The notes: generated from the sequence alone by a model not told the origin. DNA of 64,000 bases from Prosapia bicincta (GCA_036971475.1 JBAIZL010000005.1:175452886-175516885); one strand, 5' to 3'; shown: positions 30,420-43,099, numbered from the stretch's first letter. Numbers and translations are program-made.

Positions 30420-32210
30420 CCTATGTTTTATATTTAATATTGTTATAACTAATTAAAAGTTATATATTATATCGTAGAATTTTATAGTCTGATAGAAGTA
30501 TATTAGTAGGAATGTAAACAATTACCAAAATATGTACAATCAATAAATAGGGGTTAAAACTTATGTTGGAATTACCACACTATAGTATACCACATTGCTA
30601 TACAGTACAGATGTGATAAAATGTAACTATAAAGTATCAAGCTATGTTAGATTTGGTTAAAAAAATAAAAAATTAACTATCATATTATAATTTTGAACTC
30701 AAGGACTTCGGCTTCATTTGACGTAAAATTGACGATTTACATATACCATTGTAGGATTATGAAAATCTTGCTTTGGTTTTATGTTGTCCATTATTAACAT
30801 AAAATTGATTTTTTACTTTATTTTGCTTCAAAGTGCAACAGAGTATCTATGGCAAGGATTGGTTTGTGGATACTTTTTAGGTATGTTGTATAATAGTTAT
30901 GATATTTATCAAGTGTTTAATAGGCTCTCTTTTTTAAAGAAACTTCGAGTCATACAGTTTTGTGTTTGTACATGAATATTATGTTCCAGTTTTTTAAAAT
31001 GTAAGTATTCATTTCAAATACCTTGAATTTAGTATAGTATTTTGACATTATTTGCATTTGTTCTCTAATTAATTTGTTTTAATTGTTTAGTGCCACATGT
31101 TACTAAAAATATGGCATTTATTTCCAATTGGCAAAAAAAAATTACACTAGGCCATGCAGAAAGTCATCAGGAATACAAACGAAACTATAAAAACCTTTGC
31201 TCATGCCTCAGAAGTTAAAAATGTTGTAAAATAGAAATCTAGTAATTGAACGTGTTGGTTTTATTTTTATGATGTAATAACTTGTAAAGTGCCTTGAAAT
31301 GTAATTAAATTTGCCGTTGATTCCCAAAAATTTAAAAAAATCAACTTCTAGTACCATGGTTCGCCCAGCTCACAAACCTTATAGAATTATAAAACTCGCA
31401 CACATATCTTACTTTTTGGCGATAATAAGTCGAAAAATTATTCAAATGGGGGAAACAAACACTTACAGACCCGATTCCACGCACAAAACAGAAAATATTG
31501 CATTGAACATTAAGACACTTTTTATTTCTATCACCAAAAAACGATAGAACTTACAAAGCGTGTTGAATTGATGGGTTAAAGTTGGGTTTTTCCAAAATAT
31601 TAAATTTTTGGAGTGTGAGCAAAAGTTTTTATAATTTTTTTCGTATTATAAATGACTGCACTGCCAGGTATAAATTTATTTACCAGAATCAAATACATGG
31701 GAACGGGAAATAAATACCAAAAATATATTCTTAACAAGAAAACAATTAGTTAAAAAAGTCAGAAACTATAAATAGTCCTTAAACGTTTTGTCAAATATTA
31801 GAACAAACATAACATATCTTGACAAATATAGGATTTTTCTGTTTGAATAATTGTTAAAAATTTACCAACCTTGGTATATCACACTATTATAAAGCCCGTA
31901 TTAAAATATAGTTACATAATAGCTGTTTAGATTTTTAAAAAATAAGAAATTAATTTTAAGTAACAATTTTTGTAACCATACATTGTTAATTTTGCTCACA
32001 AAATATAACTTCATATGAAAATGTCGCTTTATAAAAGCAAATAGTATTTTAAACAACCTAATAAAACTTGTTACTGATGGAGCGAAATGTAAAATTCTGT
32101 TTACTTAACATCACAAACATAATTCCGTATGAATTTAATGTTGAAGAATAGTTAGACAATAATATATCAGATTATTATAGGCCTAATGTTATATTACCAT
32201 AAAACTACAA
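30420..32210. other. Putative intron of the unknown gene, no feature recognised
   Basis: AT-rich. A single MITE-like end (AAGTATCAAGCTATGTTAGA) lies at about 30636. No coding signal is credible in the short frames present. Confidence 0.4.
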
Positions 32211-32456
32211 AATATCCAGTTGGGATGATATTGGTAATAAAAAACGGAAATTTTAGAGTCATAAGGTAATTTATTAACAAATGAAACTGGAAAAAGTGGG
32301 TTTTAGTATAGGCTATGTTTTAGTATTGACACATGAGAAAAGAAGACAGTGATTCACACAAGGCATGATTTTCATCTACTTTCACCTACTGTATTTAATT
32401 TTCATCTAGATTAGTACTTTTTCTATAAAACCAAATCTATCCTAACTGAATACTTT
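32211..32456. mobile_element. MITE, second copy of the 27747 family
   Basis: Left end AATATCCAGTTGGGATGATA and right end TCTATCCTAACTGAATACTT are inverted relatives of the ends at 27747-27890. Interior unrelated to any ORF. Confidence 0.5.
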
Positions 32457-33189
32457 ATACCTATATTGTAATATAGAGCCCTGTTTTACAAAAATAAAAA
32501 CTTGGTTTTATACACTTTGGGAAGTGAGGTGAAAAGTCTTTTTTCAAATTTTTTGATTTTTTGGGGTGTCGGTACAATGTTTAATTTTTCTTGTTCATTA
32601 AATATTTTTGTTCATCAGCAAATTTTTGTTGACCAAAACTGATGTTGTCTGGTTACCAAAAGTGGTTGTCTTAATATTACCAAAGTTAAGATCTTATTTC
32701 TTAAAAATGAAATCTATCCCAACTAGATAATTTGTAACTTTATTTTAATATTTCTTTATAGTAATAATGTGATTTAACATAGGACAGTAATTTTCAACAA
32801 TTTATTCATACAGAACAAGTGAATTTATGTTTATGTTCTAAAATTCAACAAAACTTCCAAGGACTAAGTATGGATAAGGTTTTTCAAATTTCTTTCCCTG
32901 TTTTGAATTTAGTTGTAATTAACATATGTGAATAAAAAAAAAAAAAATCATAGGTAGTGGATTAATGGTAAACTATTACTATTTAAAACATATTTATAAA
33001 TTTCTAATTTATCTATACTAAAAATCTAATGGTGTCTGTCTGTGTATGTGTGTTACTCAGTCACGTAAAAAACTGCTGGACCTATTGAGCTGAAATTTTA
33101 TAGACATTCTTAGGGTCCCTAGTTAACACATAGGGCAATTTTTATTTAGAAATTTCATTAGGGCACCATCCCACCGGCCTTGAAAACTC

Positions 33190-33600
33190 TTAACACTCAA
33201 TTATCTATACTCCATTATATACAAGGTGTGATCAAAATATATGGTGAATAATTTTTTATTTAAAAAAGTAATCAACTTACATCGAATTCAATTTAATCTT
33301 CTTCAAATTACTGTCATTGGCTGGCAATGCACTTATCCTAACGTTGAATCCATGATGGGAAACTTTTCTGGAAGTTTTTTTTGGAAGGACGTTTAGCTGC
33401 TAGGTCAGTGATAGGAATGGTGTAAAAAACATTTTCCTTTAAGTACAGTTTTAAATTTTGGTAAGAGCGAGAAGTCAAATCAGGTGAGCTAAATCGGGTG
33501 AGTATGGCAAATGGGGATAGACAAGAACACTTTTTTTGACCAAAACTCACGAATGAGAAGCGAGGTGTGACATAAAATTATGGGGTAATGTATATATATT
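33190..33600 (-). pseudogene. mariner-type transposase 3' relic
   Basis: Minus strand contains LPYSPDLAHLI, a decayed form of the YSPDLAPSD box with the last catalytic aspartate of mariner. It continues with broken frames resembling the C-terminus (SFPSWIQR-like) and a terminal inverted-repeat-like GGTGTGATCAAAATATATGG near 33226-33246. It differs from the mariner at 18213, so a second family is present. Confidence 0.6.
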
Positions 33601-33912
33601 AGAATGATTGTGTGTTTTTGAAAATTTAAAAGGTTGGCTCTATTATTAATTGTAGATGTGTTATCTGTGATTTGTTTGTTTTATTGTGATAAGAAAAGAT
33701 TTGACTTGTAAATGGATATTTATTAAATTTTTATAATTTGTTGATTTTTATTATGTTTTATATATCTTATGTATTTTATAAATGGTAGGTTATGTTTTGT
33801 AATTGTTTAATTAAGATTGAGCTCTTGAATTTCGGAAAGAAATTCGAAACGTTGAGTGTTTTAAAAAAGGAAAATTGTCTGTGATCTGTCATTAGCCTAT
33901 ATAAAAAAATTT
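33600..33912 (+). repeat. PLE-type 3' tail
   Basis: Near 33836 the sequence gives GCTC...GAGT as a short outer stem, a hairpin GAATTTC-GGAAA-GAAATTC, then GAAACGTTGAG. GAAACGTT after a hairpin is the mark of PLE/hammerhead tails, but the CUGANGA part is missing. The tail end (GTGATCTGTCATTAGCCTAT) recurs in inverted form at 38350-38420. Confidence 0.45.
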
Positions 33913-34149
33913 CTTTTGTGTAAACATGTTCATATTAAAAAACATTTGAACAACCGCGAGTTATCTTATGTCATCACTGTTTTGTATATCGGAGTGCAAT
34001 AAGCACAATACAAATATACATCAACCCTGTACAAAGTACCGGTACTCTGCTAGTGTTTTATAAATATTAATTTTTTAACCTTTGTCAATTACTCCTAATC
34101 TTCAAATTTTTATATCTGGAAATTTATGGTTAATTATTTGCCAAATCTG

Positions 34150-34152
<3 letters not shown>

Positions 34153-34223
<71 letters not shown>
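34153..34223. repeat. (TA)n tract
   Basis: About 70 bp of TA dinucleotides, one of the longest in the window, shortly before the MITE at 34257. Confidence 0.95.
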
Positions 34224-34227
<4 letters not shown>

Positions 34228-34256
34228 CAATATCAAATTCAGTACATATCAGAATA

Positions 34257-35131
34257 CAGTAAACTCCCGATTGTCCGAGGGCGGATTAACTGGTTTGCGG
34301 ATTATCTGGGGTCTGCCATTGTTTTACAAATATCCAATTTTTATTCCAATCAGATTCATGTGTTTAAATTTCCAAACGGTGAATTACGACGTAAATACAT
34401 ATAAGGCTTAATAGAAGTTAAGATGAAGGGAATAGATATGTAAATATGTACGTACTAATTTTTACATTGAAAGGAAGCATCCTGATGTGGGCCAGAGAAA
34501 TAAAAGGGGCGAGCAGACTACTGTATATAAGAGACAATGACAAAATGCTTGGACGCCCGAAAACCTAACGTGTATCATAAGTTTGTAAACAAATGTCAGC
34601 TAATCTCGGCTATAAATAGTCTAGGACGTGACATATGCATTATTCATGTCTGTCATATACATTATCGATCTTTATGGTTTTGTGACACAACTAGACACTG
34701 TGCGACAAAATGGTTCTCAAGAAACTTAGATCGCACATTAAAGTTAAATCAATGCTCACAAAAAAACAGACGAAAGTGACAGATTTTGTTCTTAAAAAGT
34801 GAAAGTATTATGTGTAAAGGAAATTACATATGTACATACATACTTACTTTTGATATATACTTAAGTACGTATTGTAAATAGTTAAACATATAAATGTACA
34901 TGTTATAATCCGTCAATCAACGAATACATCAACATTTTAAATTATTTTCTGTATTTATTTTATCCTCTGAAGATTATTTGTGAATTGCATTAACCGGGGT
35001 CATTATTTGTGTAACTTGTGGTATAATAATCGATCGTTTTTCGTATTCTTTGTTCATAGCGGATTATCCGGGGTTTTCGTTATCCGGCGTTGCCGGGCCA
35101 CCCTGTTCCACGGATAATCGGGAGTTTACTG
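34257..35131 (+). mobile_element. Tigger/pogo-type non-autonomous element
   Basis: 875 bp with TIRs CAGTAAACTCCCGATTGTCC and, inverted, CAGTAAACTCCCGATTATCC, flanked by TA. A short frame at 34711-34800 ending VLKK-stop (MVLKKLRSHIKVKSMLTKKQ, then TKVTDFVLKK) resembles the C-terminal PCNA-box-like tail of pogo transposases (QTxxxxFF type). This suggests the element is an internally deleted derivative. Confidence 0.85.
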
Positions 35132-36078
35132 TATATATATTCTGGTTTTATATGAGAATCAAGATGTTCTTTATACCTTTCTTTACTTTTGTCTTTGTTT
35201 GACATGTATATGCCTTTTTATAACACTCACATTGTGTACTATAATTTCCATTTTCCTAATGCATACCAGTTGGTTTATTATTACTATTATTTATAATTTT
35301 ATAGTTGTTTGTTGTTATAAGAAATTTTTATTTTGTATTTTTAAATAATTTGGTAATTTTTTTTTATTTCATATCCTATAAATATGAGTTTAGTTCAAAT
35401 TGGTTTATTATCTTGCAAACTACATCACTTTTTAAAATTGTTTTAAAGTTTATCAAAAAATTTGTTATATCCATTTTTTATTGCAATTTGAGACATATTT
35501 TTCCCATTTTATTTTCATTCCTCATAGATATTTTTTGCATCCTGTAGGCCCTATAATGAATTTTACAGAGCTTTCATTTTTTGGTTATATGGATGATTCG
35601 AATAACTCGATATTATCTGGTTGGTTTAAGTTGGGTACCGAAAATTTTATATTCAAATGTTCCATTATTTCTGATAATTATAATATCTACAAAATTATTT
35701 TACTGTTTGTTTCATATTTAAGGCATAAATTAAATATTTTTGAATGCAGACTTTTTAAAGTCTTTGGTGTAACTGGGAAAGGAATGATAATTTATTCAAC
35801 TGGAGGGGTAATGAGGGGACAATAATTCTAAAATGCAAGGCATGATGAGAAGAAGGGTATTGGTGTATATTTCCTGCCTTTATCATACTAAACATAGAAG
35901 AGGTAGGGTTAGACTTGATGGTCATCATCTATACTTTTATTAAATAACTAATTAACTTTTTTCTTCAACAAATTTTGAAAAAATTGAATACATTTTTTTT
36001 TTTTTGTAAAAATATCAATAATATATAACCATTTTGAATTAATATTGTTTAATGTGTAATGTGTTTTTGATCTTTTAG
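35132..36078. other. Putative intron, no feature recognised
   Basis: AT-rich sequence. Frames at 35305-35547 and 35481-35825 lack domains and are rich in Phe/Ile/Tyr, as expected by chance. Confidence 0.4.
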
Positions 36079-36451
36079 TTCAGAAAGTTTGAAAGTAAGG
36101 ATAAAGCCTACAAATCTGCTCAAAATGCCATTGACACAATTATCACTCATTTGCAAACTTCATATGAAAAAAGTGTTCAATTGGAACAAGAACTGAAAAA
36201 AAGAATAGAAAATAAAAAAAAATCTAACAAAAATTTTGAAACAGGAATACAATCTAATAATTCTTTAAGTGATGTAAAACTGAAGGATTTAGATTTAAAT
36301 GTTAAAAGCAGTTTACATTATAATTATAAAAACTCTTTCAATGGGGGAATTGAAGAAATGGATTCTGACACCTCCATGTCTGTGGAAGATGAAGAGGACG
36401 ACAAAGACGAAGAGGATGACGAAGACGAAGAGGATGAGTTAACAGCATCAG
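36079..36451 (+). CDS. Candidate coding exon: coiled-coil and acidic protein, unknown
   Basis: Bounded by a TTGATCTTTTAG acceptor and a TCAG|GTAGAT donor, fully open for 373 nt (phase 0 in, phase 1 out). It encodes a helical, charged stretch (AIDTIITHLQTSYEKSVQLE, then QELKKRIENKKK), an Asn/Ser-rich middle, and an acidic run of Asp/Glu at 36385-36435. The length of the open frame with good sites on both sides, and a protein unlike any transposon, favour a host gene. I do not recognise the family. Downstream exons were not found. Confidence 0.5.
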
Positions 36452-36840
36452 GTAGATTTATATTCATTCATCGGTAATTTTGAATATTGTAGTCATGTTA
36501 TTTTCATAGTTTTCTATAAAGAGAATATACAGAGGTGGATCTTCACAAACACAAATGTTATTAACTGTTAGAATATATAGATGAACATAGTTGTAACAAT
36601 TCAAGCATATTTATAATACTAGAATTCAACCTTTTTTAGTGATTGAATGGTTGAAACACTCTTTTGTTTAGATGATTAATAATTCAAATTTAATAATTAG
36701 TTTCATAATTTTACACAAAAATTCTCCAGGATTGCTATAGTTCATAAGGTTATGCAAAATAATTACAAAGATATAAAATTTACTTAATCAGTACATAATT
36801 AGGATAAATTTTAATGTGAGTAACTTTGAATGTAGTTCTA

Positions 36841-36905
<65 letters not shown>

Positions 36906-38349
36906 AGTGTTTCTTTTATTATGATATTATGAATGAAGTTTTTAAAATGTAATTTTTCTAATAATATTTCAATCAAGGTAGGTTAGTAACTTTTCTAATT
37001 TATTTTAAGATAAATAAATTTTCTAGAGCTTTCCTTTTTTTTATAACAAGTTTAATGTATCATAAAAAAACACTTTCTTAACAATTATAAGTTTTATTAA
37101 TAAATTACAATTTTTTTTTCTTTTTTTAAGTTTTACAAATTTACTATAAGTTTCCTCTTTTATTACAAGTCTTATTATTCTAAATTGAATTTCTCTTTTG
37201 GGTAGCAACAGTTTTTATTTAATTTAGCCTAAATTGATTTTAATTTTGATTTAGCACAAGCTCTCTTAATCTCGGGTTATCTGGTGGGTTTTAAATTTTG
37301 AATACTGAAATTTTATTTGGCACTAAAGTACAAGAACAAAAAAATCTAATCTATAAATGTTTAAACTATGTTACATTTCTAAGTAAAATTGTTCCTTAAT
37401 ATTTTCTCTAAATGTTTCCTTTTATAGTTTAATTTTATAATAAATTCCTCTAATTTCTTTTCTTTTATAAATGTCTGATTCAAAATGTATTATTGGATCT
37501 AGCCTAGATACTTAAGTGTTTTAGATTGCAGATTCCACTTTTCAGCCTTTTATCAAATATTTAATAATATCTTTTTTTAAATAAATAGTTTTAATTTATT
37601 TTCTTGTAAGTATTCTGTAGTGTTAATTCAATTCCAGACCAACACTCCCGCATTAAGTTGAATTCGTTAAATTTTGCTGGCCAACTCTGAAACACGTCCG
37701 TCTTGCTTTGAATAGGTGTGTAGGACTGAATTCACGCTAACTAAGCATTTCAAAATGGCTAAAACAAACTATTTCCTTTTCTTAATTGTTGTTACCGGCT
37801 TTACGGATGCTGTATTCACTGCCTTTTGTACATTTCATGCTCTTAATAACTAGATTTTAATTTCTTCGCAGGTGACTGCATTTAAATATTATATCTCCGT
37901 TTAAATTTTCAGCTGTTCTATTCACAATGCGCGCACACCTTACTTTATACGCTAGTTCATACAGTTTTGGTCAACTTCTGTGAATCTTAACATGGTTTCA
38001 CTTTTCTTAACACTTAAAGGCTTTTAATTTTATTTACATTGTTTTAGTGTTCTTTTTAAACTGTTTACTTTAAATTGTTTCTATTATATTGTTTGTTTTA
38101 TAGTGGTTATTGTTCTAAACTTGATTAAATATTACGATTTAGCCAATTTAGGTTATGTTTACATTTTTCTCCTTTTTTATAATTGGTTATTTTATGGTTT
38201 GAATTTACTTACATATTTATATTATATTACATATAGTGCCTTTCTTACTTGCTATTTTCAAAATGTTACAATATATATATATAAGTTCTATATATAGGTT
38301 CTAAGTTTAACTTTATATATTTATGCCTATTCTAATTATAAACTTTTTT
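36452..38349. other. No gene recognised; TA tract at 36846-36901
   Basis: AT-rich, T-rich sequence. The frame at 38103-38297 is Tyr/Leu/Ile-rich without a motif. Further exons of the unknown gene may be hidden here. Confidence 0.4.
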
Positions 38350-38420
38350 ATATAGGCTAATGACAGATCACAGACAATTTTCAAAAAAAATTGTTTGTGA
38401 TCTGTCATTAGCCTATATAA
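38350..38420. repeat. Inverted repeat of a PLE-type tail
   Basis: Arms of about 31 bp (TATATAGGCTAATGACAGAT... and its complement) around a short A-rich spacer. The arm sequence equals the end of the unit at 33870-33912, so two tail ends are joined head to head, a small version of the palindromes at 17711 and 22277. Confidence 0.75.
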
Positions 38421-39340
38421 AAAAATTAATAGTTATTAACAGACATTAAATAAAAATATTAATTATAAACCTAAAGGCAGTCAATTTTGATTTTAATACG
38501 TCAATAACAGTTAATCTTTCTCTACTGAAAACTCAGTTTTAAATTTGATTTGATTTTTAAGTACAGTAAAACTTCACTAATTTCAACTAATTGGGGCATA
38601 ACCCTTGTTGAAATTACAAACCTTCCAAAGTAAACAAGGGTTTTCTGTGTACAAATTTTGATGAGAAAAATAGTGAAATTTAATGAAATACTGTAAATAA
38701 GTACAGTAATATAGTATATCTCTTGTTTATTATGAAGAAGTTAAACAAACATTATTACCCAGTTTATTATCATAAATAGAAATTTAAAAAAAAAATTATT
38801 TATGTTACAGAATCCTATTAGTTAAACAATAAACATTATGGTACACAAAACACTATCTAGTTCAAAAAGGTATAGGCCTAACCATAATATGGTGCATTGG
38901 CGCAGGTACACAGAGTTTTGTAATGTAGGTTTTGAAATACCCAAAGTATGAATTTTAAAAAAGACATACAATACAGTATATGCGGTATTGTGATTGAAAC
39001 AAATTGTAATGAGAACAATTACCTGTAACTCCCAGTCTTTTTCAATCCATCCATTGATTTTAATTAAAATAGTCGAACAAGAAAGACAGTTCTTGTACAA
39101 ATATGGTATACCTTGTGTACGTATATAAATCACCTTTGTAATGTGGTAGTTTTGTCTGCTTGTTTCACAATTAATGAAATTGGTACATTGCCGTAGGTTT
39201 TTTTCAGAATAGTGCTACTTTTTTTTCTAGAGGGATCTTCAAGGTCATAATGTTATATATAGTGGATACTCAACTTCTAAATCATGCTCATACTTTTGGT
39301 TGTTTGTTTCTGATATCCATTTCTATCAAATTTTGGAATA
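38421..39340. other. Unassigned; one Tigger-like terminus near 38573
   Basis: CAGTAAAACTTCACTAATTTC at 38573-38593 resembles a Tigger TIR, but no matching inverted end was found. The remaining sequence shows no domain. Confidence 0.35.
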
Positions 39341-39659
39341 CAGTGATCCCTTGTTGTTCATGGGGGTTACGTTCACCGAACTTACCACGAATAGTGAAAC
39401 CATCAATAATGAAACCAACTTATAGAAACTAACTTATATAGAAAGGGAAGGGTTTTGTTCCACATCAAACATATTAACATTAATTATAGCTATTCTGTAC
39501 AGTATATTATGTTTACGTACTACATATTTATATCCATATTTTTATTGTTTATTTACATTTTCCTTCAATCCAAAACACAAAAATTCTAATTATGTGCACT
39601 CACAAACATAGACACACGTATTCTTCATTGTTAAACACTATCCATTAAATTTTTAAACA

Positions 39660-40320
39660 TCTAATTTCACTCAAAAAATCTTTTAAACACTCTTAATTTA
39701 ATTTTTAAAAAACTTATTATTTTACTTTGTGTATAGGTTTTTTGTGGTTCTTTACATACTTCTTTATATGGCGATAGTGCTTCTTCCTGCTCTCGATTAA
39801 ATTTTAATGCCTGTTCTAAACAGGGATCAATTTCAGTAACGGCTGCAGCTAACTGTTTCACTAAATATAAAATTTCTCTGACAGATTATAATGTCAACTT
39901 CGGCAAACTAATTTTAAAGATTTATTTGTCTTCTTTATCCAAGATAAGCACAGGTTCGGTAATTAGTTCTTCCTGCTCTTCTTCTGTCAAATCTTTGTTT
40001 GCACTTTTCAAAAGATTGTCAACAACTTTACTGTTAATGTCTTCAAATCCTTTACCATTAATTCCATGTGCTATTGAGACAAAGTCAGTAACAATATTGT
40101 GAGCATCTGTCGTGACATCATCCTGGTAAACACAGTCTGGCCACAGTTTCTTCCAACATGTACATACTGATGATGGTTTTAGTTTGTCTACTGACTCTTT
40201 TATTTTAGAAATCCAGTTGCGATATATTTTTTCCAGCATTGGCTCACTGTTAAACGTTTGTTATTTTCCCTGGCTTTTAATAATTTGCCAAAGATAGTAG
40301 GCTTTGAAAATGGCGACAAT
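39660..40320 (-). pseudogene. Tigger transposase, C-terminal half
   Basis: Minus strand: SSVCTCWKKLWPDCV (about 40170), GINGKGFEDINSKVV, an acidic stretch, then EALSPYKEVCKEPQ and a final QSKIISFLK (about 39715). The CWKKLWPD block and the terminal QxxIxxFF-like box (a PCNA-binding motif in this family) identify the end of a Tigger/jerky transposase. There are stops between the two frames at 39922 and 39861. The N-terminal half lies beyond the hAT insertion. Confidence 0.8.
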
Positions 40321-40345
40321 TTGGTCTAGAGCACAGTTGTCTAAC

Positions 40346-40641
40346 TTTTTTTTTTATTAACTTGGGAGCGGGTATAAACTGCCCGAAGCACCGTTACCTT
40401 AGGTATATTGTACTTACCTCCCTGATCTAGTCAAAGAGCACCTTCCCTCTTACCAGGTTTAGAAGTTTTCTGACTAGTGTTTTACCTTCAGCATCTTCTT
40501 CCAGAGCTGAAGTGCTTCACATCTATAAGTGATGTGTGTGGCGGTCTCCAGTTCTTGCCCGCATATTCTGCAAACTGGTTCATCTTTGAAGATACCCGTA
40601 TTATGTAGATGTTTCCTTAGTCCACACTGTCCCTTGAGTAG
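40346..40641 (-). pseudogene. LINE C-terminus (zinc knuckle) and 3' UTR
   Basis: Minus strand reads CGLRKHLHNTGIFKDEPVCR, then ICGQELETATHITYRCEALQ, ending in a stop at 40474. This is the CCHC-type knuckle at the C-terminus of I/Jockey-like LINEs. A 3' UTR and an A-rich tail (T run at 40346-40354 on the plus strand) follow. It is the continuation of the LINE at 43595-44830, cut by the R1-like cluster. Confidence 0.8.
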
Positions 40642-41024
40642 TGGGGTACGGCGTCCCGCCTAGCCTGGAAAGCGCGGTAAGTCCCAGCCGGCGTCTGGAG
40701 GGCTAGACAAGCTGTAGCGATCCCTGGCAAGTGGCTTGGGATCACGGGCCCGCGACCATTCAGGGCTTCGGGGCTTCATTGCCAAAAATGGTACCACGGG
40801 TCATGTACTCAGCCCACGGAGGTTCTGTCCTCCGGGTACATGGATTGAGGAAAGGTTTCGTGGGGGTAGTGGTTTCATATGCTAGGGTAGACTCTCCGTT
40901 TTCTTCTTTAATGTGTATTTCCGGGAGGAGGATTAAAGTCGCGAGGCTAGGTATCCTCCTGCCACTCTCTTCTTCTTCTTTGTTTATTTCTACTTATCTT
41001 TCATTTCTATTATACACATCTCAG
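40642..41024 (+). mobile_element. R1-like LINE, 5'-truncated copy 1 (3' UTR only)
   Basis: About 383 bp, flanked by the 19-mer cacactgtcccttgagtag at 40623-40641 and 41025-41043. Its sequence (GCGTCTGGAGGGCTAGACAA..., TACCACGGGTCATGTACTCA...) is shared with the 3' ends of copies 2 and 3. The open frame beginning MAWDHGPATIQGF is in UTR and repeated in all three copies. I do not regard it as a gene. Confidence 0.8.
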
Positions 41025-41043
41025 CACACTGTCCCTTGAGTAG

Positions 41044-41387
41044 AGCCGGCGTCTGGAGGGCTAGACAAGCTGTAGCGATCCCTGGCAAGTGGCTTGGGAT
41101 CACGGGCCCGCGACCATTCAGGGCTTCGGGGCTTCATTGCCAAAAATGGTACCACGGGTCATGTACTCAGCCCACGGAGGTTCTGTCCTCCGGGTACATG
41201 GATTGAGGAAAGGTTTCGTGGGGGTAGTGGTTTCACATGCTAGGGTAGACTCTCCGTTTTCTTCTTATAATGTGTATTTCCGGGAGGAGGATTAAAGTCG
41301 CGAGGCTAGGTATCCTCCTGCCACTCTCTTCTTCTTCTTTGTTTATTTTCTACTTTATCTCTCATTTCTATTATACACACATCTCAG
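41044..41387 (+). mobile_element. R1-like LINE, 5'-truncated copy 2 (3' UTR only)
   Basis: About 344 bp with the same 3' end as copies 1 and 3, between 19-mer copies at 41025-41043 and 41388-41406. It starts 39 bp further into the UTR than copy 1, so it is a separate truncated insertion. Confidence 0.8.
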
Positions 41388-41533
41388 CACACTGTCCCTT
41401 GAGTAGGGGTAGAGGAACACCAGGTTGGGAATAAAGTAGAGGTTTTGGAACTAGTTAGGAGGGTGGGGAAGAGAATTATGAAGGCAGCCATGGCAACTAT
41501 ATCCAGGGCAAAGGGGGGATTAGTTGGGGTAAA

Positions 41534-43099
41534 ATGGTGGAGTGGGGAGTTAGATCATATAGACCGGTGTGCTTGTCGGTTTTGGAGAAGGTTATGGAGA
41601 GATTGTTGGTAAGGGGAATGGGAGGGGTGTTTTACGGGGGTGTGAATGAGAGGCAGTATGGGTTTATGAAAGGGCGGTCGACTGTGGATGCGATGAGGAA
41701 GATGAAAGAGGTAGTAAATGGGAGATGCGAGAAGTACTGTATGGGAATGTTTCTGGATATGACTGGGGCGTTTGACAGGATGTGGTGGCCGGGGGTGATT
41801 AAAAGGTAGGGGGTTTTGGGGGTTAGGGGGGATAGGATGAGAGTATTAAGGGACTATTTGAGAGGGAGGTGGGTTTTTATACGTGAGGGGGGGAGGGAAG
41901 TAGGCAAGGTGGTGTCCAGGGGCTGCCCCCAAGGGTCGGTTCTTGGCCCACAGTTATGGAAGGTAGTTATGGATGAATTGCTGAATGAGATGAGTGATAG
42001 GGGGATACAGGCAATTGCTTACGCAGACGATGTTGCGATTGTGGTGAGTGGAAGGTCGCGCAGGGAGTTGGAAGAGAGAGCGAATGAGGCAATGAGAGTG
42101 GTGGAGGGATGGTGTGAAAGGAGCATGATGGAGCTGTCTCAGGCCAAATCGGTAGGACTAATGCTTAAGAGGAAGAGTAACGTGAATAGGCAGCCAAGGG
42201 TTTTTGTAAAAGGAATAGTCCTGGGCATGGCACAGGAGGTTAAGTATCTGGGTGTAATTTGGGGTAGAGGATTAAATATTACAAGGCATTTAGAGGCTGC
42301 AGGAGATAAGGCCTTTAGGGCCGTAGTGGGGATGTTGCGTTTGGCCAAAAGGTACAGGGTGGGATACGGGAGGGTAAAGGAAGTGTACCATGGGGTGTAC
42401 CTGGCTATAGTTTTGTACGGGGTGGGAGCCTGGGGGCATCTTGTCAGGGAATATCACAGCAGGATTCTGTTGAAACAGCAAAGAAGGGTTGTGCTGATGA
42501 TGGGGAAGTTATATAGAACAGTGTCGACTGAGGCAGCTTTGGTCATTGCTGGGGTGTGTCCGCTGAACGTGGAGGTCAAAAGGGGATGGATGAGAGAGAA
42601 ATTGAGACGGGAGGGCGAGATTGAGTGGGGGGGCGAGGTCGTAAGGGGAAGCAAGCGTAAGGGGAAATTAAGGGAGTTATTAATGAGAGAATGGGAAGAG
42701 AGGTGGGCCATCACAAGTGTGGGTCTGTGGACGAAAAGGTGGTTTGGAAGTGTGAGTGAAAGGGCGAGATTGAAGTGGGTGGAGCCAAGTCATCATGTCT
42801 CTCAGGTTCTGAGCGGACATGGTGACTTTGCTGAATTTAAATGGAGAAGGAAGATTGCGAGTGTGGATGGTAGGTGTGTGTGTGGGGAGTATGAAACGTG
42901 CGAGCATGTGGTGTTTGAGTGTGTTAGGTGGGAGGGTAGGCGTGAACAACTGAAGGGCAAAATTGGGGAAATGGGGGGTGAGGGACTAAGTATGGAATGG
43001 TTGTTGAAGGAAGGGGTTTACGGGGAATTTGTAGGGTTTGTGAGGTATGTTCTAAGGGAAAAGGAGAAGGAGAGAGGAATCGGGGTGGGGGATGTATGA
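41534..43099 (+). pseudogene. R1-clade LINE reverse transcriptase, one stop codon
   Basis: RT blocks in order: RSYRPVCLSVLEKVMERLLV, FMKGRSTVDAM, LDMTGAFDRMWWPGV, then an in-frame TAG at 41807-41809. Next are SRGCPQGSVLGPQLWKVVMD, the catalytic IAYADDVAIV (about 42017-42046), and KYLGVIWGRGLNI. The C-terminal knuckle is CVCGEYETCEHVVFEC. The layout is R1/TRAS-like. Just upstream, in another frame, GVKWWSGELD belongs to the linker after the endonuclease, so sequence between it and the RT has been lost near 41560. The endonuclease is missing. One stop and the truncation make it inactive. Confidence 0.88.

Noticed and set aside
40731..41039. Repeated frame MAWDHGPATIQGF... in three places (40731, 41089, 43279)
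   Set aside because: It lies in the shared 3' UTR of the R1-like copies, downstream of the RT stop. It is repeated because the UTR is repeated, not because it is a gene.
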